Of a stretch of DNA of 7,886 nucleotides, positions 1 through 4,172 are shown piece after piece; position 1 is the first letter of the stretch, and the number at the start of each line of letters is the position of its first letter. This DNA is from Chloroflexota bacterium. GTDB taxonomy: Bacteria > Chloroflexota > Dehalococcoidia > DSTF01 > JACRBR01. Location: the NCBI GenBank assembly GCA_025355835.1, contig JANXYW010000375.1:1-7886 (forward strand). The letters are read 5' to 3'. Below the pieces are notes generated by a model, which worked only from the letters and a program-made list of their open reading frames with translations, ran no database searches and was not told the origin of the DNA. Both the position numbers and the translations under genes were made by a program.

Positions 1-188
1 AGGAAGTCGGCGTAGCGCCAGACGGACAGAGGGCCGCGCTCGATCGTCTCGCGCGTGATGTTGCGGTGCATCGCGTCGTAGTCGTAGGAGACTTCGAGCG
101 GACCGAAGCAGAACTCGCACACGTGAAGGGGTTCTAACGGATATTCGCGCCCGCACTCTCGACAGCGCAGGGCTTTTGCGTACGGCAT
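1..188 (-). CDS. thrC: Threonine synthase, N-terminal fragment (runs off the window)
   Basis: This is the first 62 codons of a PLP-dependent threonine synthase, which converts O-phospho-L-homoserine to threonine in the cytoplasm. The visible part starts MPYAKALRCRECGREYP and carries a four-cysteine zinc ribbon (Cys9, Cys12, Cys24, Cys27). It is followed by FGPLEVSYDYD and by ERGPLSVWRYADFL, the linker found before the catalytic fold in threonine synthases of Actinobacteria, Chloroflexota and related lineages. The PLP-binding lysine lies outside the window, so activity cannot be judged. The ATG at 188 has a strong Shine-Dalgarno GGAGG (194-198 on the plus strand) five bases upstream, which fixes the start. 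A promoter and a structured leader lie upstream. The identification rests on family-like sequence recognised by eye; another PLP enzyme with the same zinc ribbon is a minor alternative. Confidence 0.85.
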   Translation of the reverse strand, partial: MPYAKALRCRECGREYPLEPLHVCEFCFGPLEVSYDYDAMHRNITRETIERGPLSVWRYADF

Positions 189-234
189 GATGACCTCCGA
201 ACCGGGCTCCCGCGCTGATGGCGACGGGAACGTA

Positions 235-344
235 CTGGGTGTGTTATCCCAGGCGGGCGCCCCGGCTCTCCCGGGGCAGAAGCATCACCATGTTGTGGAG
301 GGTCATCGCACTCCGTGGATACGCGAAACCGCCCGATGGGGCGG
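235..344 (-). promoter_or_regulatory. Structured 5' leader of thrC
   Basis: Three short perfect inverted repeats occur in the transcribed leader: 329-334 with 339-344 (6 bp, 4-nt loop), 259-265 with 271-277 (7 bp, 5-nt loop, GC-only) and 235-239 with 248-252 (5 bp, 8-nt loop). On the minus strand the first is followed by TTTCGC, too short a T-run for a convincing terminator. I do not recognise T-box, SAM or any other riboswitch core. The leader from the predicted transcription start to the thrC ATG is about 160 bases, long enough for regulation by RNA structure, but the mechanism is unknown. Confidence 0.35.
244..306 (-). CDS. Candidate 20-aa leader peptide upstream of thrC
   Basis: A short ORF lies inside the predicted thrC leader: ATG at 306-304, TAA at 246-244, product MTLHNMVMLLPRESRGARLG. 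A GGAG sits four bases before its ATG, so it could be translated. Its PRESRG codons overlap a 7-bp hairpin (259-277), and its stop codon falls in the loop of a second hairpin (235-252). This layout resembles leader-peptide control, in which ribosome position decides RNA folding. It has only one threonine codon and no run of any one amino acid, so it is not a classical threonine attenuator. The arrangement may be chance; conservation upstream of thrC in relatives would decide. Confidence 0.3.
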   Translation of the reverse strand: MTLHNMVMLLPRESRGARLG

Positions 345-355
345 AAGTTGGCATA

Positions 356-385
356 AGGCTATCAAGGGCGCGTGGGGGATGTCAA
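356..385 (-). promoter_or_regulatory. Predicted sigma-70-type promoter for thrC
   Basis: On the minus strand a perfect -35 hexamer TTGACA (plus 380-385) is followed after 18 bases by TAGCCT (plus 356-361), a fair match to TATAAT. Transcription would begin near position 349, about 160 bases before the thrC start codon. It is the best promoter-like match I found in this leader and lies at the edge of the repeat island. Confidence 0.55.
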
Positions 386-401
386 TTCTGTGGGTTGGGG
401 G

Positions 402-428
402 AACAGGGATTTCGCGGATTTCACGGAT
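402..428. repeat. 9-nt periodic array A (three units, GGAT type)
   Basis: Three successive 9-mers: AACAGGGAT, TTCGCGGAT, TTCACGGAT. It follows a G-rich header GGTTGGGGGAA starting at 393. It is one of four such arrays in this intergenic region and belongs to the class of degenerate CACGGATTT-like tandem repeats seen between genes in many environmental bacteria. No coding role. Confidence 0.7.
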
Positions 429-446
429 GGTTGGGGGACGGATTCA

Positions 447-471
447 CCGCGGAGCCGCGGAGGGCGCAGAG
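447..471. repeat. 8-9-nt periodic array B (CGCGGAG type)
   Basis: The units CCGCGGAG, CCGCGGAG and GCGCAGAG follow at offsets of 8 and 9 bases, preceded by TTCA. A header GGTTGGGGGAC (429-439) precedes it, almost identical to the header of the neighbouring array at 402-428. One unit appears to have lost a base relative to the 9-nt period of its neighbours. Confidence 0.65.
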
Positions 472-485
472 GGGTTGTTGGGGAA

Positions 486-513
486 CCACGAAGGACACGA
501 AGGGGCGCGAAGG
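486..513. repeat. 9-nt periodic array C (CACGAAGG type)
   Basis: The units are CCACGAAGG, ACACGAAGG and GGCGCGAAGG (the last 10 nt). It is preceded by GGTTGTTGGGGAA, a variant of the header in front of the other arrays. Read through in frame it would give runs such as HEGHEGARR, a typical source of spurious predicted proteins. Confidence 0.7.
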
Positions 514-528
514 TGGTTTAGGGGCGAT

Positions 529-565
529 CCACGACGGACACGAAGGACACGAAGGAGCACGAAGG
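529..565. repeat. 9-nt periodic array D (CACGAAGG type, four units)
   Basis: The units are CCACGACGG, ACACGAAGG, ACACGAAGG and AGCACGAAGG. This is the same sequence class as the array at 486-513, 16 bases away, and the two may be a duplication of one cassette including the GGTT..GGGG header at 514-524. Confidence 0.7.
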
Positions 566-579
566 AAGGGAAGCCTATT

Positions 580-621
580 CGGCCCGTAACGTGGACTTCA
601 GTCCGCGCGTTGTTCGGGCCG
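580..621. repeat. Nested inverted repeat (cruciform-like element)
   Basis: The outer arms CGGCCCG (580-586) and CGGGCCG (615-621) are perfect complements. Inside them GTGGAC (591-596) and GTCCGC (601-606) form a 6-bp stem (one G-T pair) around a TTCA tetraloop. The two-level palindrome lies in gene-free sequence between other repeats. There is no T-run on either side, so it is not an obvious terminator. It is probably a dispersed intergenic palindrome; function unknown. Confidence 0.5.
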
Positions 622-668
622 CTAACCAGGAACACTCCGCGCGCCAATCACCCAGGATCTCCATGCAA

Positions 669-739
669 GCCCCTCTCCCCTAGTGGGAGAGGGGTGGCCG
701 ATCCCGAGTCGCCGCAGGAGACAGGCCGGGGTGAGGGGC
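669..739. repeat. CCCTCTCCC...GGGAGAGGGG hairpin element
   Basis: A perfect 10-bp inverted repeat, CCCCTCTCCC (670-679) and GGGAGAGGGG (685-694), has a 5-nt loop. A third copy of the arm, GAGGGGC (733-739), can pair with GCCCCTC at 669-675, so two alternative folds exist. The form (CCCTCTCCC hairpin, then a spacer, then GGTGAGGGGC) resembles a palindromic repeat commonly dispersed between genes in GC-rich bacteria. It is not followed by a T-run. Confidence 0.6.
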
Positions 740-774
740 CGGGGCGGCGGGGTGCGGCGGCCACGAACAGAATC

Positions 775-809
775 CGAGAAAAACGAAAAGGAGCGGACAC
801 ACGGTCCGC
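775..809 (-). terminator. Intrinsic terminator for the BatD-like gene
   Basis: Directly after the TAA of the BatD-like gene, the minus strand can form a 6-bp stem GCGGAC/GTCCGC (plus 804-809 with 793-798, 5-nt loop) followed by TCCTTTTCGTTTTTC. A stem plus an interrupted T-tract immediately after a stop codon is the expected layout of a Rho-independent terminator. The stem is short, so efficiency is uncertain. Confidence 0.6.
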
Positions 810-810
810 C

Positions 811-1779
811 TTACGGAGACGTTGTGGTCGCGGACGACGGTGTCGTCAGTTCGATGATCTCGTAGGCGGCGGTGAGGTCGGCGGCGCGGCGTTCAGGGGC
901 AGGGCGGAATGTGGCGAACTCGACGGCGTCGCATTGCTCCAGCAGGTTGCCGATGACGCGCGCGGGCCAGCGGTCGATGCCGCTGCTTGTCGCGCTGCGC
1001 TCGAGTTCGCGCCGGGTCATGGCGTAGGCCGGGAAGTCGAAGCGGGCGCTGAGGTACGTGCGGACGGTGGCGGCGATGCGGGCGTAATACTCGGGCGCGT
1101 CGGCCGCGCCGAGATCGGCCGCGGCGATGGCGTCGAGCGCGGTACGCGCGATCTCATGCGCGGAAGGCGGGGGTACAGCGATGACGGGCGCGCCCGGCGC
1201 GGGCATCGGGACGATGGCGGCGGCGCGGCGTACGAGCACGTAGCCGAAGGCGGTGAGCGCGGCGAAGGCCGCCACGAACAGCGCGGGGATAATCGGCGAC
1301 GGTGCGGGATCGCCGAGATCGATCTGGGCCTTTAGCGGACGCAACTCCGTATCGCCGGGCGACAGCACCGACGCGATCGTGACGGCGGTGGCGATGGTCG
1401 TGAGCGTGCCGCTGCCGCTCGTGCCGCGATACGTGATCGTTTGCGGCGGGATGGTGAGATCGCCGGTGCGGAATGCGGCCAGCGTGTACGCGATCGTCGT
1501 GCGCGACGCGTCGCCGTTCGGCTCCGTGCGCGGCGGAGCTACGGCGACGATCTCGAATGCGCCGACGTTGGCCCCGAAGCCCGCACTTTCGACCGTCGTG
1601 GCGGCATCGTGATCGATCGTGATCGTGAGCGTGATCTGATCGCCAACGGTAGCGTGCGCTGGACTGGCGGTGATCGAGGTGATGGTCGGCGCGGCGGCGT
1701 GAACGATCGGAACGGTGAGCACGCCCGCCGCGATCACGATGCCGACGCCCATGGCGATGCGTTTTGCGATGCCGGTCAC
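811..1779 (-). CDS. BatD-like membrane-anchored protein with DUF4381-like cytoplasmic tail
   Basis: A 322-aa protein. Residues 1-29 look like a signal peptide (basic start, hydrophobic stretch 11-26, then VHA-AAP). Residues 31-140 are beta-rich and Ig-like, opening PTITSITASPAHATVGDQIT and including a TITYRGTSGSG strand typical of BatD. Residues 163-183 are a transmembrane helix and 205-312 a helical cytoplasmic domain with YYARIAATVRTYLSARF, MTRRELE and LEQCDAVEFATFRP, the pattern of DUF4381. Bat proteins accompany MoxR ATPases and DUF58 proteins in cell-envelope or stress systems, but none of those partners is visible here. The start is the GTG at 1779, because it overlaps the upstream stop as GTGA, is preceded by GAGG and begins the signal peptide. 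Longer upstream starts would run antisense-free but out of frame through the neighbouring gene and are unlikely. A terminator follows the stop. The family call is by eye. Confidence 0.65.
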   Translation of the reverse strand: MTGIAKRIAMGVGIVIAAGVLTVPIVHAAAPTITSITASPAHATVGDQITLTITIDHDAATTVESAGFGANVGAFEIVAVAPPRTEPNGDASRTTIAYTLAAFRTGDLTIPPQTITYRGTSGSGTLTTIATAVTIASVLSPGDTELRPLKAQIDLGDPAPSPIIPALFVAAFAALTAFGYVLVRRAAAIVPMPAPGAPVIAVPPPSAHEIARTALDAIAAADLGAADAPEYYARIAATVRTYLSARFDFPAYAMTRRELERSATSSGIDRWPARVIGNLLEQCDAVEFATFRPAPERRAADLTAAYEIIELTTPSSATTTSP

Positions 1780-2165
1780 GCGCCCTCGGCAGCCGCTTCG
1801 AGCAGGAGTTCTGTGAGCTGCGTGAGGGCGTTGTATCCGAGCACGATGTAGTCGCGCGGGTGGAGGTCGTCGAGCTTCTTCAGCGTCTCGTCGCGCGACT
1901 GCACCATATCGACCACGTCGTCGGTAAAATCGATCTTCACTTCGAGTTCGTACAGCTCGCCATCTTCGCCGACGACGATGCAGCCGAGGTCGGCGCGCTC
2001 TGCGCCTTCGAGGTTGACCTCGACGGCGTTGGTGAAGAAGGCGCCGGGGAACGGCGGAAACGGCCGCAGTGCATGCGCGGCTTCTTGCACGAGGAGGCGC
2101 ATCTGCTGCGCGGCACGGTCGATGACCATATCGGCCTGGGTCTTGCGTGCGAGGGCGTCGTTCAT
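1776..2165 (-). CDS. Conserved-looking unknown protein, 129 aa
   Basis: I do not recognise this family. The protein begins MNDALARKTQADMVIDRAAQ and looks cytoplasmic, with no signal peptide or membrane segment. An amphipathic helix (about 9-32) precedes a Pro/Phe-rich turn (PFPPFPGAFF, 35-44) and a beta-rich acidic middle (VEVNLEGAERADLGCIVVGEDGELYELEVKIDF in pieces over 48-80). A charged helix (82-100) and a final amphipathic helix (112-125) complete it. The GC-rich third positions and uninterrupted frame look like a real gene. Its TGA overlaps the GTG start of the BatD-like gene, so the two are probably translationally coupled and may act together. The ATG at 2165 was chosen over an in-frame TTG at 2192; no Shine-Dalgarno precedes it, but a -10-like box sits at the spacing of a leaderless mRNA. 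Confidence 0.75.
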   Translation of the reverse strand: MNDALARKTQADMVIDRAAQQMRLLVQEAAHALRPFPPFPGAFFTNAVEVNLEGAERADLGCIVVGEDGELYELEVKIDFTDDVVDMVQSRDETLKKLDDLHPRDYIVLGYNALTQLTELLLEAAAEGA

Positions 2166-2171
2166 GCGGGC

Positions 2172-2177
2172 AGTGTA
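2172..2177 (-). promoter_or_regulatory. Possible -10 box giving a leaderless transcript
   Basis: On the minus strand TACACT (plus 2172-2177) ends six bases before the ATG at 2165, so transcription would begin at or next to the A of the start codon. No good -35 hexamer is seen 17 bases upstream (GTGCTC is a poor match), and no Shine-Dalgarno is present. Confidence 0.35.
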
Positions 2178-2490
2178 GTACGGTCGTGCCAAGCGAGCAC
2201 CTCACTGAGCCCGGGGCGGGCGAGTGACGCCGTGAAATAGGCCCGCGCCTTCAAAGCCCCTATGATGGGTGCCGCCGAACGCGCGCTGCGAGTAGCCATC
2301 CGCCTTCGGCCGTGTTCAGGTGCGGCACGCCCGGTGAAAAACACAAAACTGCGGTTCGATGTCGCCTATCGAATCGACCGTCATCCATAGAAATCGACGA
2401 AAGGTGACGCCACACCGAAGGCGCCGCTTCATGACAATACTCTGCTGAGAGAAAGGGCCGGCCGACCCGCGACGGCGCGTCAAGATGCGT
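2178..2490. other. Gene-free divergent intergenic region
   Basis: About 310 bases between the two divergent transcription units have no convincing coding frame, and base composition is less GC-biased than in the flanking genes. Visible structure is modest. TTCGAT (2355-2360) and ATCGAA (2368-2373) form a 6-bp palindrome with a 7-nt gap, and CGCCTTCGG (2301-2309) is complementary to CCGAAGGCG (2415-2423) 105 bases away. I see no known riboswitch, tRNA or small RNA signature. It may hold operators for either unit. Confidence 0.5.
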
Positions 2491-2518
2491 TTGCACGTGC
2501 GGCGGTGCATGCTAGAAT
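2491..2518 (+). promoter_or_regulatory. Promoter with internal dyad for the regulator and heme cluster
   Basis: The -35 TTGCAC (2491-2496), a 16-base spacer and the -10 TAGAAT (2513-2518) place a transcription start near 2525, about 44 bases before the regulator ATG. The inverted repeat TGCAC-N8-GTGCA (2492-2496, 2505-2509) overlaps the -35 box and spacer, a position where a repressor or a MerR-like activator would act. Autoregulation by the downstream HTH protein is inferred from position only. Confidence 0.55.
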
Positions 2519-2568
2519 CTGTGCAGTGCGATGACGTGTTGGAGATTGCATAGATTTGATGAGCTTTT

Positions 2569-3219
2569 ATGACCGCTGAACGAGAACTTCCGCCTTCGTC
2601 GCTGTTGGCGCAGGATCGTTGGCTGACGCTAGGGCAGGCGTGCCGGCTGCTGAACGTCGACGAGTCGACGCTGCGGCGGTGGGCGGATGCGGGGCAGGTG
2701 CGCACGTTTCGCACGCCTGGTGGGCATCGTCGATTTGCCGAGAGCGACGTGCGCGGCATCGTTGATGGTCGCGGCAAGAAGCAACAGTTCAGCGGTGTCG
2801 GCGATCTCGCAACGAAACGCATCCGGCGGCAGGTGCACAGCAGCCAGAACGCGGACTGGTACGCCACCGTCGACGACGCGCAGCGCGAGCGATTGCGGGT
2901 GCTCGGCCGCGGGCTGATGACGCTTGTCGCTGACTACGTGGCAAAACGCCGGCGCAAGACTTCGCTTCTCGAAGAAGCGCGGGCGACGGGCGCGCAGTAC
3001 GGCGCGGCGCTCGAAGGCGCGGGCATGTCGCTGTCGCAGGCGATGCATGCGTTTACGTTCTTCCGCCGCAGCCTCGACCAATCCGCGAAGCAAGCTCTGG
3101 CCAAGCAGGGCACGGCGCAGGCCGAGGCGACAGAAGTTTGCGAGCAGATCATGGCGCTGGCGGATGAGGTGCTGTTGGGCATCGCAGGCGCGTACGAGCG
3201 CGCGCCCTCGGGAGACTGA
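2569..3219 (+). CDS. MerR/BldC-like HTH transcriptional regulator with C-terminal helical domain
   Basis: A 216-aa cytoplasmic DNA-binding protein. Residues 18-58 form a winged helix-turn-helix of the excisionase/BldC/MerR type: LTLGQACRLLNVDESTLRRWADAGQV followed by the wing FRTPGGHRRF. Residues 72-100 are a basic linker. Residues 101-212 are all-helical (QRERLRVLGRGLM, LLEEARATGAQYG, LSQAMHAFTFFRRSL, and a final helix ending AYERA), recalling the RsbR-N/globin-like helical sensor domains attached to such HTHs in Chloroflexota and Actinobacteria. No ligand residue can be named. It is the first gene of the plus-strand cluster, and the next ORF starts two bases after its stop, so it may control the tetrapyrrole genes or itself. 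The ATG at 2569 has only a weak ribosome site (GATGAG). The tyrosine- or serine-recombinase context expected for a phage excisionase is absent. Confidence 0.75.
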   Translation: MTAERELPPSSLLAQDRWLTLGQACRLLNVDESTLRRWADAGQVRTFRTPGGHRRFAESDVRGIVDGRGKKQQFSGVGDLATKRIRRQVHSSQNADWYATVDDAQRERLRVLGRGLMTLVADYVAKRRRKTSLLEEARATGAQYGAALEGAGMSLSQAMHAFTFFRRSLDQSAKQALAKQGTAQAEATEVCEQIMALADEVLLGIAGAYERAPSGD

Positions 3220-3220
3220 C

Positions 3221-3460
3221 GTGGTGGATCGGCACGAGCGGCCGCGCATCGGGCCGTGGCGTTTGTTGGACATCATGCAGGCATCGATGCCGTTCCGGCC
3301 GGCGATGCTCGGCGGCGGGATGCGGCTGCCGGAGTACGGGCAGCCAGACGCGCCGTCGGGATATTCGGATCCGGCGCTGGAGTTGCCGGGATCGAACATC
3401 GATCTGCGGGAGCAGCAGCAGGCCGTCGAGCGCGAACGTTCGCGGCGGGCGCTGCGCTGA
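3221..3460 (+). CDS. Small unknown protein, 79 aa
   Basis: A GTG start at 3221 (or the adjacent GTG at 3224) lies one base after the regulator's TGA, with GGGAG six bases upstream; the stop is TGA at 3458. The product begins MVDRHERPRIGPWRLLDIMQ. It is Pro/Gly/Met-rich in the middle (MPFRPAMLGGGMRLPEYGQP), then acidic and polar, and ends in a charged helix (REQQQAVERERSRRALR). It has no signal peptide or membrane segment and matches no family I know. Tight spacing, a good ribosome site and GC-rich third codon positions argue that it is translated with the regulator. The likely role, if any, is as a partner of the HTH protein or an operon accessory factor; this is inference. Confidence 0.55.
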   Translation: MVDRHERPRIGPWRLLDIMQASMPFRPAMLGGGMRLPEYGQPDAPSGYSDPALELPGSNIDLREQQQAVERERSRRALR

Positions 3461-3466
3461 CCGGAA

Positions 3467-3493
3467 CCACAGATTGCACAGATTTCGCAGATT
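3467..3493. repeat. 9-nt periodic array inside the operon (CACAGATT type)
   Basis: Three units, CCACAGATT, GCACAGATT and TCGCAGATT, occupy most of the 56-base gap between the 79-aa gene and the precorrin-2 dehydrogenase. They share the scaffold C-[A/G]-C-[A/G]-[A/G]-A with the arrays at 402-565. The array ends 23 bases before the next start codon and may space or weaken its ribosome site. Confidence 0.7.
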
Positions 3494-3516
3494 GGTGATG
3501 GAGACGGACTAGGACG

Positions 3517-4170
3517 ATGGCGCTGTATCCGATCTTTGTTGAGTTGAAGGGACGGCCGGTGATTGTCATCGGCGGCGGGCACGTGGGCGCGGAGAAGGTG
3601 CGTGGGCTGCTTGCGGCCGAGGCCGATATCACGCTTGTGAGTCCGGAGTTGATCGAAGAACTGCGCGAGCATGTCGAGGCGGGGCGCATTCGGCACATCG
3701 AGCGCGCGTACGCAGAGCCTGATCTGGACGGCGGCTACGAGTTCGTGATGGTGGCGACGGATGACGGCGCGATCAACGCGGAAGTCGCGGCAGCGGGGAA
3801 GAAGCGCGGCCTGTGGGTGAACGCCGCGGACGATCCGAAGAACTGCGACTTCATCCTGCCCGCCGTCGTGCGCAAGGGGAAGATCACGCTCGCTGCATCG
3901 ACGTCCGGGACGAGCCCGGCGCTGGCGCGGCGGCTGCGCGAAGAGCTGGACGCGTATCTCACAGAGGACATGCCGGCGCTGGCAGACCTGCTGTCCGAAG
4001 TGCGGCTGGAGATGCGCGCGAAGGGCATCAAAGTCGAAAACGACACATGGCAGTACGCGATCGATGAGCAACTGCGCGTGTTACTCGCGCAGCGCAAGCT
4101 CGTCGCGGCACGGGCACGGCTGATCGAGCGGCTGGGCATCGAGCTGGCGCCGGCGGGTGGGGGTGCGTAG
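3517..4170 (+). CDS. Precorrin-2 dehydrogenase / sirohydrochlorin ferrochelatase (CysG N-terminal type)
   Basis: A 217-aa cytoplasmic enzyme that oxidises precorrin-2 to sirohydrochlorin with NAD+; some members also insert Fe2+ to make siroheme. The start MALYPIFVELKGRPVIVIGG leads into the dinucleotide motif GGGHVGAEKV (19-28). VNAADDPKNCDFILPA (101-116) carries the conserved Asp (105/106) region needed for dehydrogenase and chelatase chemistry in CysG/Met8p. ASTSGTSPALARRLREEL (127-144) is the family signature. Length is normal for stand-alone SirC-type proteins. It precedes hemA by two bases and is fed by the CobA domain encoded at the end of the cluster. The start is fixed by family N-terminus conservation; the ribosome site is poor (AGGA only two bases before ATG, GGAG thirteen before). 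Whether it has ferrochelatase activity cannot be read from sequence. Confidence 0.92.
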   Translation: MALYPIFVELKGRPVIVIGGGHVGAEKVRGLLAAEADITLVSPELIEELREHVEAGRIRHIERAYAEPDLDGGYEFVMVATDDGAINAEVAAAGKKRGLWVNAADDPKNCDFILPAVVRKGKITLAASTSGTSPALARRLREELDAYLTEDMPALADLLSEVRLEMRAKGIKVENDTWQYAIDEQLRVLLAQRKLVAARARLIERLGIELAPAGGGA

Positions 4171-4172
4171 CC

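Noticed and set aside
244..306. Classical threonine/isoleucine attenuator peptide for thrC
   Set aside because: The leader peptide has only one Thr and no Ile codons, and no T-rich terminator stem follows it, so only a non-classical mechanism remains possible.
402..565. CRISPR array
   Set aside because: Units are 9 nt with no 20-40-nt spacers, no identical repeats of CRISPR length and no cas genes.
187..1335. A 382-codon open frame on the plus strand running through the repeat island into the BatD-like gene
   Set aside because: Its product is low-complexity Arg/Gly-rich, is partly encoded by tandem repeats (HEGHEG-like runs), and is antisense to the supported minus-strand gene with signal peptide, membrane helix and family-like tail. 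High GC content makes such shadow frames common.
1780..2205. A 464-aa version of the BatD-like protein starting near 2205
   Set aside because: The extra N-terminal residues are Arg/Pro-rich out-of-frame translation of the 129-aa gene, and the signal peptide begins exactly at the GTG at 1779.
2301..2423. Complementary 9-mers CGCCTTCGG / CCGAAGGCG as a regulatory stem
   Set aside because: The arms are about 105 bases apart with no supporting inner stems; in GC-rich DNA a 9-base match over this distance can be chance.
2569..3219. Phage excisionase marking an integrated element
   Set aside because: The HTH resembles excisionases, but there is no integrase, att-like direct repeat or phage gene nearby, the C-terminal helical domain is typical of chromosomal regulators, and the neighbours are housekeeping genes.
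2629..4071. A 480-codon minus-strand open frame opposite the regulator and precorrin-2 dehydrogenase
   Set aside because: It is antisense to genes with clear motifs, and its product is His/Arg/Cys-rich with no domain pattern.
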